Shown piece after piece: positions 11,974-24,665 of a stretch of DNA of 64,000 bases. A program made the position numbers and the translations under genes. The notes beneath the pieces were generated by a model, which worked only from the letters and a program-made list of their open reading frames with translations, did not search any database and was not told the origin of the DNA. The stretch comes from Plazaster borealis (Eukaryota; Echinodermata; Asteroidea; Forcipulatida; Labidiasteridae): assembly GCA_021014325.1 (NCBI GenBank), contig CM037473.1, positions 8,759,501-8,823,500 of the forward strand, read 5' to 3'. The stretch's first letter is position 1. Each line of letters starts with the position of its first letter.

Positions 11974-13153
11974 GTAATGGTTGATGTTCTGTACTTAGAT
12001 TAAAAGGGAAAGATACCGAATTCGACCACCACTTTTTCTCTTAAAAAAATTAAGGTTATAACGACTGTGTACGGCGTACGTGTACGGAGTACGTATCGTT
12101 TATGTTTTATTAGGTCAACAAACCATGGTTGGTATGGTACGGTCCATGACCATGGAGGAAACCATGGAGGTCCATGAGGAAACCGTCACCACGTACACAG
12201 TTAGCTGAGTATTGGAACACTTTTCCTTCCTTATGCCATCACTACGTTACATACACACAGACAGTGAAAAGGTGGAGGTTGGAATATGTCTTGCCAGATT
12301 AAAACATGTTTTTAAAAACGTAATCATGATGGTTTTCTCGGGGTGACTTTGCTAGAGGAGGGGACTTTGTAGGGGCGACTTTGCTAGGGGGCGAGATGAC
12401 TGGTGCCCAGTCGGATTACTAAATCTAGAATTTAGAAAGTAAAAGTAAAAAGGAACCAACAAATATCACAAAGAAAAAATTATTAGTAATACTAGTGGTA
12501 GTAGTAGACTAGTAGGCCCATATATGAGTAAAATATATGAGTAAAATTATTTTACTAAATTAGGCTATTTTTATTTATTCAGCTGTTTCCTATGGCCTAC
12601 AAATCTATTTATAATCCTCCTGGTCTATGGTTTATTGTGGAGCCCACTGTTTCACCATCCAAAAATTGTTTTGAGCTGTTTACGGACAAGTCAACAGGAC
12701 CTGAACTATCCGTGAGCCTTATATAGGAGTCACACATTTTGGGCCTCCGTAACGCTTTATGTTTTCAAAATTGTCATTGATAGTTCAACATTTTCTGGTC
12801 TTCTTCCAGCACTAACTTGAGTTTCCTTTTTACTACTCACCTAAAACTTTCTCAACACACTGTAATACATTCAAAATGCTAGGGCATCACTTTTGCCTAA
12901 TTACATGCAAAAAACCTATTCAAAAAATTTAAAATTCTTACTCAATACTCTCGGCGGTTTTGCTGTCAACAAAGCACACTCCACGCTTGAACCTGAATGC
13001 GCGGACCAACCATTCTGTGAAAGGGTGACAAAACACCTTGCCTCATTTCATCGTTGAAGAAAAAAAACACTACAAACTGTATACCAAGCAGTTTCCTCTT
13101 TTTGGGCAATATCAAAGTTGCATGTCATTATATAGTCATGGTTCGAAGACTAG

Positions 13154-13333
13154 GGTGTTTTTGCGTACACACAACAAAGGTTCAATGGATTGTGAATATA
13201 CCATAGAGGGCGCAGTGACTCGTGTTATTTTCGCCACCGACACTGGATCCCTGGGAATAAAATTACACAGGGCCCTCTATGTTTATACAGTGTAAATAAA
13301 TCCAAACGTTGGTTGTGTGTACGCGAAAACACC
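13154..13333. mobile_element. Foldback/MITE element in TMEM248 intron 1
   Basis: The outer arms are inverted: left GTGTTTTTGCGTACACACAAC, read through about 20 bases, pairs with right GTTGTGTGTACGCGAAAACAC. An inner pair (CATAGAGGGC near 13200 and GCCCTCTATG near 13272) nests within them. The element is ~180 bp with no coding capacity. The 85-codon ORF across it is an artefact. Confidence 0.7.
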
Positions 13334-13451
13334 ATGGTCTTGAAACTAAGACTAGTCCTTTTATTGTATTCAAGGAATAAGTAATACTGTAATATGGCTC
13401 TACTCTAAATGATTTTAATTTACTGTTCTTTATTTGCAGAAAAATATTACG

Positions 13452-16400
13452 ATGGCCTACAAGCCGCTAGAAAACCTAAAGGGGCATGTTGTGAGCAAAC
13501 CTCCCCTTGTCATTTTCATTGCTTGCATGTTCCTCTTTGCTCTGTCCGTCTTTATCCTTGGCTACTACTTCAAGCACAGTGAGGTTCCAAACTATGATAT
13601 GTCTGAGGTAAATCACATAAAGTAGGAAACAGTAGTAAGTTCATTAAATGTCTGGTACATCGATTGGCTTGGTCGAAATTATATTCTCAATTTTGAATCC
13701 AGCGGTCACACTAAAAACTGCTGCTATACATTGTTTGGACAAAATGTCCCGAAACTTAATTTCATATTTTTGTTTGCCAAATCACATCAAAAAGCACAAT
13801 ACATGTATGAACATGTACCAAGGCCCTGAAAATAAATAAATTGTTTTTGTGTTTTCTTGAAAACTTGACCAACTTACTTGATGGAATTTTGACAGTTTGG
13901 CTACATGGTGTATTTATTGAAATGAGAGGAACAAAATGAATTTACTCACTTCTAAAAAACCAAGGTGTTGAATTAAGTTTTAATGAGGATATTTATATTA
14001 ATTTATTGTTTCAGGACTGGAACACCTTCTTGGATGATTTATCCAGTGTTGATTTTTGCCTTACCATGAATGACTCTACCGTGACAACAGTGCTCACCAC
14101 AGAGAATCCTAACAAACTGGACAACACAACTATCTCTGCAACGACGAGTCCATCGCAAGATGAAGAGGATGACTGGTCCACGAGACGAAACATTTCTCTG
14201 TCTGTCATGCTTATGATCGATCCCTCAATATACATGGCCAAAACGATTACAAATGTTACATTGTTGTCGAGTCTAGTTCCTGCAGCTTTGCTTGGGAGAG
14301 AAGGTAATTAGGGGTTGTTTTAAACAGTTCAATTGGAGGGGGAGAGACTAGCCTTCATTTGAAAATGGTCTGGTTACAGTGAATTACCCACAGCCAAGAG
14401 AGTCTTATACAGGGGTGTGGCCTGAGTGGCCACTGAAGAAGAGCGCCGTTAGAAATTATGCAAATTTTTCCTGTTTTGTCCGTGAATCACTATCAAATTT
14501 GTCCACAGTTGCCTCTCTAGAATGTTTGCCCCTTTGTGATAAATCGTGTTGAAGACCATTTCCTAAATGCTTGGTATTTTTTTGCAGCCTCTGAAGAGAT
14601 GGTTAGTGTACAGTTTGAGGTTCCCCACCCGCTGAAGCCCCCACAGTGTGATGACACCACTGTGTGTCGTATGGGTGTGCAGACTTGTCTCTTGCTGACA
14701 GGACCAGCATCTGTCTTTCCCTCATCAAGGTAAACCTGTAAATCACCTTGTACTTGTACGAGTAATCTTGCATGTATTTGTTTTGTTCTTGATATTTTGT
14801 TTTCACTTTAATAAAATTTGTTGGCCATGTTTATTGCTTATTTCAAAATTGCTTCAGTTTATGTATAACTTCAAAGTTTTATTTATTCTTGATGTCTAGC
14901 TTTGTGGAATACAAAGTCTACTGATAGCAATGTGTTGTTTAAAAACATGGCCAGATTACAATGGCTAAAAACCCTTACTTCCTAGTGTCTTTGGCTAGAA
15001 ATCCTCCAATATTCTCTACTCTATGCTAGCTCAAGATCAAAATGTTTTGACATGGACAAGATTGGTATGCCTGGCCGCAAATTTTTTTTCCCTGAACCTT
15101 TCGGGCAGTACAGTGTACATTTGTATAGGGCCATTGAAAAAATCAAAAAGTGGTATTATGTGATGTCCTCCGCTCTGATTGACTTAAACTCCACGGACAC
15201 TGCCTGAAAGGTTCAGCAAAAAAATGTTTGCTGCCTGGCCCAGTGAAGCAAATATCATTTGGGCCTTCAATCCCAAATCCTACAAAATCAGACAACTTCC
15301 TTGTTAAGTTTTTTGGAGGGTTAAATCACAATTTCAGTGACTTGTGATGACATAATACAATGTACACTAATCAATCAAGTTTGAACCTCTTCATGAAATG
15401 AACAATCGCAACTGTCAGTGCTCACCTTCAGGTCTGACATGAACAAATCCTATAGATCCCTTGCAAAATGCGCAGCGTACTCACATGCGCCTATCTTGGG
15501 TGTCATTTTGGGTGCCAAAATTCATACAAACATGCACAAAAGAAAGTTGACACCCAAAATGACGCGCATTGTTCGGAGGCGCGTTCCACGTTGTGTAAGG
15601 GCTCTATAGAAATCAATAGATCCCCTTGCATAACGCGAAACGCTACAGGTATGCTGAGGTCACACGCACGTTTTTACGCACAGAGAACAGCTATCGTCCA
15701 ATGATCTGCCTCCTTTTTGAGAGTGTGACGTCATATGCAATGGGTCTATAGCGAAATGTGAACAAGCTTCCATAATTTTTGTGAGTGGGGTGTTATGCTG
15801 TTTCAATAGTTGCCAGTGCAAGGCAGTTGCTGGTGTTCTGAAATTACATTACATAGATAAACAATGATTCATAATACAGGTAGATTTATAGATAGATTTA
15901 TCCTTTATCAATTATCAGTAAATTTTACCAATGTATGCAGCTATCGGCTTGCACAAGCAATACACCCCACCTGCTGCATTTATATGATAATTAACCTGTT
16001 GTTCACGATATGTATAGATAGGTTGCAATGACATAAATCGGCCATCTTTACGGGCAATTTGGAAAGCACAGTCAGCACAGGCGTTCGTGTGAGAATGGTG
16101 TGCAGCTTGCACACATTTAATAAAACTCATTGCACGATTGGTTTGTGAACAATGCAACTGCTTTAATAATAATAGCGCCTGACGTGCCTGCAAGCCAAAA
16201 TGCAATTTGCCCCTAAAGATGGCATCTATTGCAACCTATCTGTTTACACTGTGCATCTGAACTAGCCACTCTAGCGCCCTCTGTTGGCAAGGTATGTACA
16301 ATAACATTGGTATGTAGAAGCATTACAATACATTCGATTTGTAAACATTGATGGAAAATAATCTTATAGGATGACTTTGATATGTTGCCTCTGCCTGTTG

Positions 16401-19385
16401 AGTGAATTGTTTATGGATCGATGTATTAACTGCAATTGTCAGTCTTTATCAGATCCATCGTTCATTGTCAGATGTCAAGTATGTCTGAAGAATCATAACC
16501 AGAATGGGTATTTGTTTGAACTGGAACAGCATATGTAAATTTATTGGAGGAATTCAGCATGTATAAATTTGTGAATCTTTTTATTGTATCATTCACAGGT
16601 CTAGATCCATGATTTTTAAAACTATATAAGAAGCTTTTTGTTTTTTCACTTCAGACGTCCAGCAACGTGCAATACCACCGACTCACACCATGAGAATAGT
16701 TCAGCGTGGATGAGCTTTAGACATAAAGGTCAAGCTATTGATAATTGGTGCACTCAAGGAACAGTTGCTCATGCTAAGCACAAGTTTGATCCTCATCTCA
16801 CAGTAATGTTAAGTTCAGTAAGTAAATACATGTAATAATATGAAGTTAGATTTTTTGTTCATGTCAACCATGTTTTCTCTGTTGTGACTTCTTTTTGTGG
16901 CATTGTATTGTACTTTCGTTAATTTCTACAGCAGTTCCCATTATTAGCAGATCAGTACATAGTTGAGATCTGTACACAAACTGACTCATTTTGCCCTTCA
17001 TTGCTTTTTGTTATTGTTCTGAGCAGTTAGTAGGTTTTTAAGAACTTGTACATCATGGTAGGGCCCAACTGACACACTTATTAATGGGGGCCGTGTTGTC
17101 ATGATCAAAGCAGGCCTGTGGCTTTACATGGAATTAAGAACTCTCACCCAGTAAATTGCACGTGCACGCCCTTCCTCTGTATCATACCTATGGAAAGCGG
17201 CGATCGTGCGCGCATGCTGTAACTGGGTGAGAGTTCATAATTCCATGTACAGCCAAAGGCTGCTTTGATCATGATGACACAGCCCTTTAATCATCATTCT
17301 TTGATTTGCATAACTTCTACAGAAGTAACACTGAGTCCAACAGAGACAATTTCTTGCTTCTTTAGTAACTTCTTGTTGACTGATTTGTTTGAATCCTACC
17401 TTTGGTGATTTTCTTGCCTTTGTGAACCACAAATCAGAACAAGTAGATAATATTAATCATAGTGCATGTATTTGTAGTTCAGGCCTTGTGCTTAACTTTG
17501 TTAAAGTAGCCAACTGGGTTTTAATAAACTGTCCTTTTACTTGCCCAGGAAGTTTTAGTATCCCATATTTAAACACGTATTGTCGTAATATTAACTTCCT
17601 GATGTGTTTATGGTTGTGGTAAAAATTTTGTTTTTTGGTTACTTTAACACAGTGACACACAAAAGAAAAATAAGAATGTTTGTCTTCATAATTCACATCT
17701 TAGAAGAAATTCCTGAACATTTTAAACTAATTATTACACATTTTGTTAGTAGCCTTCCTGCTGGGTAAGCTTCGATATTGGTTTTTTTAAGCTTGCTGCC
17801 ATTTTTACTAGACAATGTACACTGGACTTAGTGTACAAGGCAAGTCCCATAAGGCACTATTGTTGTTGTCACAAATGAGACTCCTGGTACCAAGTTTTCA
17901 CAGGTTAGGATTGTTTGTTTAGAATGATTTTATAAAATGGACCAACATTTTGTAACACTTTTGAAAGCATTAAGGGTGATGCAGCACCAATGAGCCATTT
18001 TTTTTAGATTTGACTGATGTCTGGTGCAATGCCTTGTTCAGTCACAAGTGTATGCTCGCTTTGAATTCCATAAACTTAATCTAGCGACAAATGTTAAGGG
18101 CAAGTTTATTTATCGATACATATACATAACAACACCGTACAAAATTTCCTGTTGAAGTGTGTGTGGCACAATGATACAAGTCTTCGCTGATCTTGAGGTT
18201 TTCATGCAAAAGTTTGCTCCAGAAAATGACATGGCAACAGTATTACATGTAAAGTCTGAGGAATTAAAGTTGAGCATAAACACCAGGTAAGTCACTGTGC
18301 GAAACTGTTGCAAGTGTCTTATTGCTGACAGCCCTAGCCAGAAACACCAGGGTGAGCCCTATTTTCTTACAGACATGTGCACTGGCTTCCTTTACCACAA
18401 CACACAGTATCTACAGCTATATGTTTCATTGGAAGGGAGAAGCAAATCTGGACGTGTCTGGCTCAAGGAGGGCGTAGTAAAAGCCGCAGTAGTCTGAATT
18501 CCATACTGAAGTTTCTCTTTTATCAACACAGGCGGAGCAGTCCCTGATCAACCTACATTTGATGTACACCAGTTACTTCATGTTTTTTATGGTAATCATG
18601 TGGGTTTGCTATGCACTCGTCAAAGGGCCACCAACCAAACAGAGAAATGTGCACAATACAAGCACTGAAAAAAAGGTTAGTTCTCTCAGATAGGTGCTCA
18701 AAATGTGTCTTTAAAGGGTAGATGAATGTCAAAAAATGTTGAACCACTTGAAGAAACAGTTTAACTATGCTGGTGCCAATCTCCTGTTTCAACCGTCAGC
18801 AAAACTCATATATTGGCTAGGTGGTCTTAAACTTTTTTTTTTTTTTACTTGGCTTGTATTGTGAATTCCTACCATAGAAATTCATTTGTTTGTTTGTGGA
18901 GTAATGTTCTAATTAATTTAAAGAATACAAATGAATTACATCATGGATGACCCATAAGAATCCTTCAAGAAAATAAAAAATAAGTAATAATAGTTAAAAA
19001 CATTAAGGAAAGAAACAGGTCCTGTGATTTTCTTATTTTGATATCTGAATTAATTTAAATATTTATGATTTCCTAATTGTATACATCTCTCTATCAACCT
19101 AATTCAAACTAAACAGCTTTACTTACCTCTCGAGGATTGAGCCTTGTATACACAAGGCAACATGCAGTTGTGGGTTCCATAAAATTAAATCATGCATTTT
19201 TTTTCTAAATCATGTTCTATAAGCATGATTTTGCCTTAATCATACCTTAGAGGTGGTTGTGCAGTATATTGGGCAGTACACATTTTAGTAAACATTGCTC
19301 AAATAGCTATACTTGATCTAGGATTTGCTTGTGGAACCATTTTTAAAAACTTCATTTGTCTTTGCAGATTCAGCCAGCCGTTTGA
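13452..19385 (+). CDS. TMEM248: Transmembrane protein 248 (TMEM248) orthologue
   Basis: Coding exons: 13452-13607, 14015-14303, 14588-14729, 16655-16817, 18532-18675, 19368-19385. All junctions are AG/GT and in phase, giving 303 aa (human TMEM248 is 314). Recognisable stretches are the start PLENLKGHVVSKPPLVIF, the DWNTFL motif opening exon 2, the FDPHLTVML segment, and the ending SLINLHLMYTSYFMFFMV. Two membrane segments are visible, at ~18-40 and ~258-281. Between them is a ~215-residue domain with many N-x-S/T sites and conserved cysteines, presumably lumenal or extracellular. The short C-terminal tail ends in IQPAV, the last five codons being on their own exon. The molecular role of TMEM248 is poorly known, so I assign orthology and not function. 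The start is chosen because the acceptor lies 12 bases upstream and the ATG opens the conserved PLENLK block. Introns 1, 3 and 4 carry several inverted-repeat elements. Confidence 0.94.
15069..15240. mobile_element. MITE with ~40-bp inverted ends in TMEM248 intron 3
   Basis: The left arm (15069-15109, GCCTGGCCGCAAATTTTTTT... CCTGAACCTTTCGGGCAGT) matches the reverse complement of the right arm (15199-15240, ACTGCCTGAAAGGTTCAG... TTTGCTGCCTGGCC) with few differences. Total length is ~172 bp and it is non-coding. The target duplication is not clear. Confidence 0.75.
16016..16242. mobile_element. MITE with ~40-bp inverted ends in TMEM248 intron 3
   Basis: The left arm (16016-16062) AGATAGGTTGCAATGACAT... 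GGCCATCTTTACGGGCAATT is mirrored by the right arm (16203-16242) ending ...ATTGCAACCTATCT. The core is ~140 bp and non-coding. It is separate in sequence from the element at 15069. Confidence 0.72.
17086..17286. mobile_element. Foldback element with ~65-bp inverted arms in TMEM248 intron 4
   Basis: Left arm 17089-17153 (GGCCGTGTTGTCATGATCAA ... AACTCTCACCCAGTA) pairs over ~65 bases with right arm 17219-17284 (TAACTGGGTGAGAGTT ... TGATGACACAGCC). The loop is ~65 bases. TTAAT occurs just outside both ends (17081-17085 and 17287-17291), a possible target duplication. Confidence 0.8.
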
Positions 19386-22300
19386 AGTTAAAGCTGGACA
19401 TCCAGATCCATTGATGTACCTTACTCTATGTGTGTACTTCTTAACATTGGACAGAAATGACTGCATTTGTTGTTGTAACTGCGTTATTGTTAATTTATGC
19501 TGCAGTTCAGAGAAGAAGTGAACAATACCTTGATTGGGGTTTTAATTGATGTGACAGCATGAAGAAAGTAAATGTGAACATTTTAGACAAATGATGCCTG
19601 TTGCTGTTGATTTCCTTTGTGGTTGACATCATGGTCAGCAAGGAGATGGCGGTCATCAAACCAAATCTACTTGGTGCCTGTCAAGGTAGTGGTTCAGGTC
19701 ATAAAATATAACTGGGTTCATCCCCTCTATTTAAGGTTATTGACATCTTGACAAAGAGGTTAAATCAAAACCAGTTTGTTAGAAGGACTTGTGTTAAGAC
19801 GATTGGGAAAACTGGTTTCCCAGTGCACAATATGGAAGTACATGTATAGGTAACAGGTACGATGACAATGTTCGGTTGATTAAGCAGAGTTCAAGACAGT
19901 TACCTGACCTTTAGGCAAGGCTGTTAAAGCAGAACAAATACAAATTGTATCTTCAAGTTGCATAAACCAATGCTGATGACAGTTGCTTTATCCACACAAA
20001 TAAGGGGATGCAGAAAGATTTCATCACACAGAGCAATGATTTATTTTCTTAAATTTTGAATCTGTGATCCAAGAAGTTTGATGCATACACAGTAAACTAT
20101 AGAGAGTATTGTGTTGTTTGATGGGTTATTACCATAAAAGAGAATTGAGAATAGAGGATTTTTGCGTGGATTGGTATCACTAAGTCAGATGATGCATGGA
20201 GTTTTGCATTTGCTGTCATTTACAGAAATCGGTTCTTTTTATAGTCGTACATTTCTTTTCGTAAGTGAATTTTTGTTCTGAAAAGAAAAGCAGGGGGAAA
20301 CCCAACAGAAATGAACACTGCATCATGGATAAAATCCAGATTTTGCAGATTAAGGAGCGAGTTTTGTGTTTTTGTGCGTTATAAAAACTGTTGACAATTT
20401 TGTTCATACTATTTGATCTCATTTCCCCAAAATTGTTTCATTGAGTGTGAGTTAAGATTGTAGTATCCATGTAGTATTGTAGACATTCAGTAAGGGGATT
20501 TCAAATCTGTACTGCAAATTGTGTGCTAATGATCTGTAAATTTGTAAATTATTTTATGTCACTTTCAATGAGATTTTAAAAGGCTTATATTGCTACATTC
20601 CATTCAAGTATCCAAGACGAAATTGTACAACGCTGTTGGATGGTGACTGGAATATTAGCCTTTTTTATTTGTATTATTTTTGTGGGTTTTTTAGCAGTAT
20701 TTTTTTAAATGCCATTTAATGTGGCATGTGTACCCATTAAAGATGTGGAAATTGGAAGTACAGTAAACATGATGAAAATGTGCATGCCTTTGAGTTCAGG
20801 GCATCTTGAAATTATTATTATTTTGAAATATCTCAGTATGCACACAAGTGGGTTAACTTGGAACACTGTAGAAAAGTGGAAATTAAGGGTAATTTTAAAG
20901 GTGTTAAAAAGACTCTAGTTCAGAAGCCTGGTAGAGTGTTATCAAAAATACAGGTATATAACAAAACCATATCACCAAAATCTACTTGTTCTGTATGCAT
21001 TTGCATTGAATAATGATGCAGGATTTCCAAATTATTTGGTAAATGATGATTGTTTTTAGAAATGCATATACACACATAAACTTTAATCTAAGCTTCAAGG
21101 TGAAGTGGTATGCAAGAAACTGTTAGCTGTAAAGCATTGACTGTTTTATTAGACATGTAATGCACTTGCTCTATCAATTTGTACATGAAAAAGTCAACAT
21201 GCCAGATGAAAATAGGCAATGCGTTTGTTTTTAAATCATCCAGTTTGAACTTGAGCTACTGTATAAGACCTTTGTGCCTATAATAGTCAATAGCTTTTGG
21301 ATGATTTTAACGTGTTTGTTCATTGTATGATATTCATCAGTGATTTGTAGAAACAAAGGTTGTCTAAATGCACTTCACGAGTGCCAAGCTGTCATTGCAC
21401 ATTTAGTATAGCCTGTTGTTGTGTATTTTATTTGTTTGGCATAAAGTAGTTTACAGGTCATTGTGTAAGCTGCATGCACTCTACACAGATATGAATCGGT
21501 TGGGTTATCCAACCAGTTGGTATGTTAGATGCCGACAAAATATGTTGATTTCCCATAACTTACTGGTTTTTAGGTGGAACTATTGTAATGACTTTTAGGC
21601 TACATGTTTTGTTTATGTTATGGATCCTACGAGTGTTGTTGGACAAGAAACAAACTTTGGTGAGAAAATAACTGAAGAAACATGTTTAAAAGTCAGCTAG
21701 TTCCATTATTGATAGATCTCTGTGAATTTACTTCAACTCCTTAATTGCTTCTGGAGTTTCTGTTAGCTCCATGGTCTTTTTGTTATGTAATAGCTGTTTC
21801 ATGGATTGACACACACATTTTTATTTTAGATGATCAAGTGAAAGTAGTGCATGGAATGTAAATATGAATTAATGTAAATGTATATGGCAAGTGTGGTTAT
21901 TCAAATAATATACCTTGGCACAAATTTGTCAAGCCTTAAAATTTGTCTTGTTTTTTTATTACTCTTTAATAATGATCAGATTTTCACAAAAATTGGGTTT
22001 TTTTTTTCCTTTGTCCTAATTTGAAGATGCAGTGCATCTAGGGCTTGGTATTTAAACGATGTGTGATCATAACAAAACAATATGTAAAATGTGATTTTCC
22101 AGATTAACATAGCATGTGGTTATATTCTCTCTACGGGCTCAACAGGCTGGACATCAGCATGACACAGGTAAGAAATGTACAATACATGTACCTCCATGGT
22201 CTCCAGATAGGATAGATGTCATGTACGTAGTGTTCAAAAGAGCAGGTTGTATAAAAACTTATAATTAGCTTTGGTTGTGTTTTCATGTATCTGTGGGCAT

Positions 22301-22665
22301 GACATTTTTCTTTTTTAGGAAGCCTCAAGGGTCGTCAAAGTATTCCTCCATGGCGAGTTCATGAAAATAGTTATCCTTTTGCAGAAGTAGCAGTAGGACC
22401 TGTGTGTGGCAATCACATTCAACTTCCATAGATCCCAGTTACTCTGATATGTTATGGTCCGTAAGGTGTCTAAGCTTCTTCCACGAGTTGAAAAGAAAGA
22501 TTCACAACATGATGTACACCTATGCTGCACGCACCACACATTTTTGATGCAAAATACTTTATTGTAATCCAAGGGCATTGTGATTATTTATTTCAAACTG
22601 ATGAGTCACACAAAAATAAGTTAAATAACCATTTATTTAATTAATAAAGACAATTGAACCTCGGA
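19386..22665 (+). other. Probable long 3' UTR of TMEM248
   Basis: After the stop at 19383-19385 there is no splice-supported coding sequence. AT-rich non-coding sequence runs to a canonical AATAAA at 22643-22648. The true mRNA end is uncertain; a shorter 3' UTR using a weaker signal is possible. The short ORFs here are not convincing. Confidence 0.35.
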
Positions 22666-24431
22666 ACATTACAGCCATGACAAAAAGTAAACGCCAGCAG
22701 GAACTAACTTGATTACAATACTCGGTTTTAATTTATCATACAACATTTATTTGTTTACGATTCAAAGTTTTACATTTCATTTGCACAGGCATAACACACA
22801 AACTTGTTGCAATATGGGGACAGAAGCGACCGTTTGTTAACCCTTTTTATATAGTCTTTATATGTTTTTGTGCAAAGGTTGCAGCAGGAAACGTCTTTTT
22901 GTTTATAGTTTATTCACGGTTTCATAAAACGAGTTACATCGATTCACATTGGCTCCATAAATCTTAGTACTTAAATATAATCACAGTTGAGCTTGAGGTG
23001 TGCTTTCGTGTTTTAAATCCACACAATTTTGTTTTTATATTGTGTCAATTTTATACATAAATTATGTTAATTTTATAAATACAATAACATGTACTTTTTA
23101 ATCGTTTGACCCTGTAAAGAAAGTCGTACCCACTACCAGCTCTAGATGTATTCATGTGCACTGGTCCAACCCATGGTCAAACTTGGGTCAATTACGGGAA
23201 AGGAGCTTTGATATAAAAACCGAGATATCCAATACTTCGCTAGTGTAACTTAGCCAGCTTTCCTCGGGGCAAAACAAAATACGAAAGGGCAACTGTATAC
23301 ATTTACAATCCAATGAAATTTCTACTATTTCAAGGTTCACCATGGCAAAACAAATTAACAGAGAGCGTGAAGGCAATGCTGGCATACGCAGCATCATTGT
23401 AAAGTTTTTGTAGGCATATTGGGCCTGACATTACTAAACTAGTTGACACGGTACGCATAGTCAGGAAATCGGCTTGCCGACCCCCACTGTTCGAATTCAA
23501 CAAAGAACGCGAACATTTTTATTTTAACGTTTAGCTTCACACATGTTGACCCTACGTTCCTCCAACGACGTACATTTAAAAGATGACATGTTACGCTTAC
23601 GGTTTACATATACAGTATATTGGATAAAATAAACACATGGTAATGACTGTTTTTATTATATTTTAACGGAGGCTTCATACATCACATCCATCCAGGCCTT
23701 GCACACGGTCATCGTGCATGTACAAACACTGCTGTGCGGACCCCACCCAACACATTCGTTCGTTGTTAAACAAACTGAGAATTCTTTCATCACAAAGCTC
23801 TAAGAATCCCTCTCAAAATTAGATGTATCCTATCCGACAAACAGGCTGTATTATTCAGCTGAACATTACCAAATAAATATGCTTGAAATCAAGAGGACGA
23901 CTCGGCAATCACGTTCAACCTTCCTGTTGTTTTCCTCCGTTTCCGTATTGCGACATTGAAGACACGGCAGCCATTACGCGGATGAATATAGTACAGCTAA
24001 TTTTGCACTCCGGTCTGTGTCGGGTCGACTTCTCGCGCCGCCGCGCCTGCGGTCGGAAGGGCGCGACGGGTACCATGATGCAAGGCATTGCGCATGGGTA
24101 CATCGCCAACCAGCGACCAATCAAACCCATCTAATTGTTACGGTTGATCGCTTCTTTTTAACAGCTACGTTGTCCTTTAGTGACTGGCGAAGAAATAACT
24201 GAAATTAAAAAAACCAGGCTGTCATGGGAAGTCTACAGCGTGGGGCATTTCTAAAAATATTTATACAAGCACGTATGTACACGAACACCAAAGTACATAC
24301 ATCTACAACCCTTTCGCTATGATAATACATGTACTTGTACCATCACAAGTCAGTGCGCTTTATCAAGCGTATGGATATTTTTTTAAAGAGCTGTTTACGC
24401 ATCGGTTGTGCCCATTTTTATGTCACATGTG
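22666..24431. other. Intergenic region with GC-rich patch upstream of MORC2
   Basis: No coding exon is seen. A CpG-dense patch at ~23960-24130 (around CTCGCGCCGCCGCGCCTGCG) contains an NRF1-like TTGCGCATGGG. It stands out from the AT-rich surroundings and may be part of the MORC2 promoter or an alternative start region. The three overlapping ORFs here reflect GC content only. Confidence 0.45.
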
Positions 24432-24438
24432 TATAAAA
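24432..24438 (+). promoter_or_regulatory. TATA box of the MORC2 gene
   Basis: TATAAAA lies 234 bases upstream of the MORC2 ATG. A start site near 24462 would give a ~200-base 5' UTR continuous with coding exon 1, with no upstream exon needed. Confidence 0.45.
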
Positions 24439-24665
24439 GCATGAGTCTCCACCGCGTTGTCCTCTCTTCTTTTAGACGACAGGAGTAGTAAGAATCAACG
24501 CCTAAGATCGCCATATTATGAAAAGAAGACCACAGGTTTAGCATCACACCTTTACTGACGAGAATGTATTAGATTGTGTTACGTCGTTGAATTTTGTGAT
24601 GACAGGCTGGATCCAACCATAACCGTTGCAGGGTTGTTCTTCGTTGAAAATCTAGATCTGGAATC

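Noticed and set aside
12115..12190. Cluster of CCATGG-type short palindromes
   Set aside because: A local low-complexity patch with no consistent unit or function.
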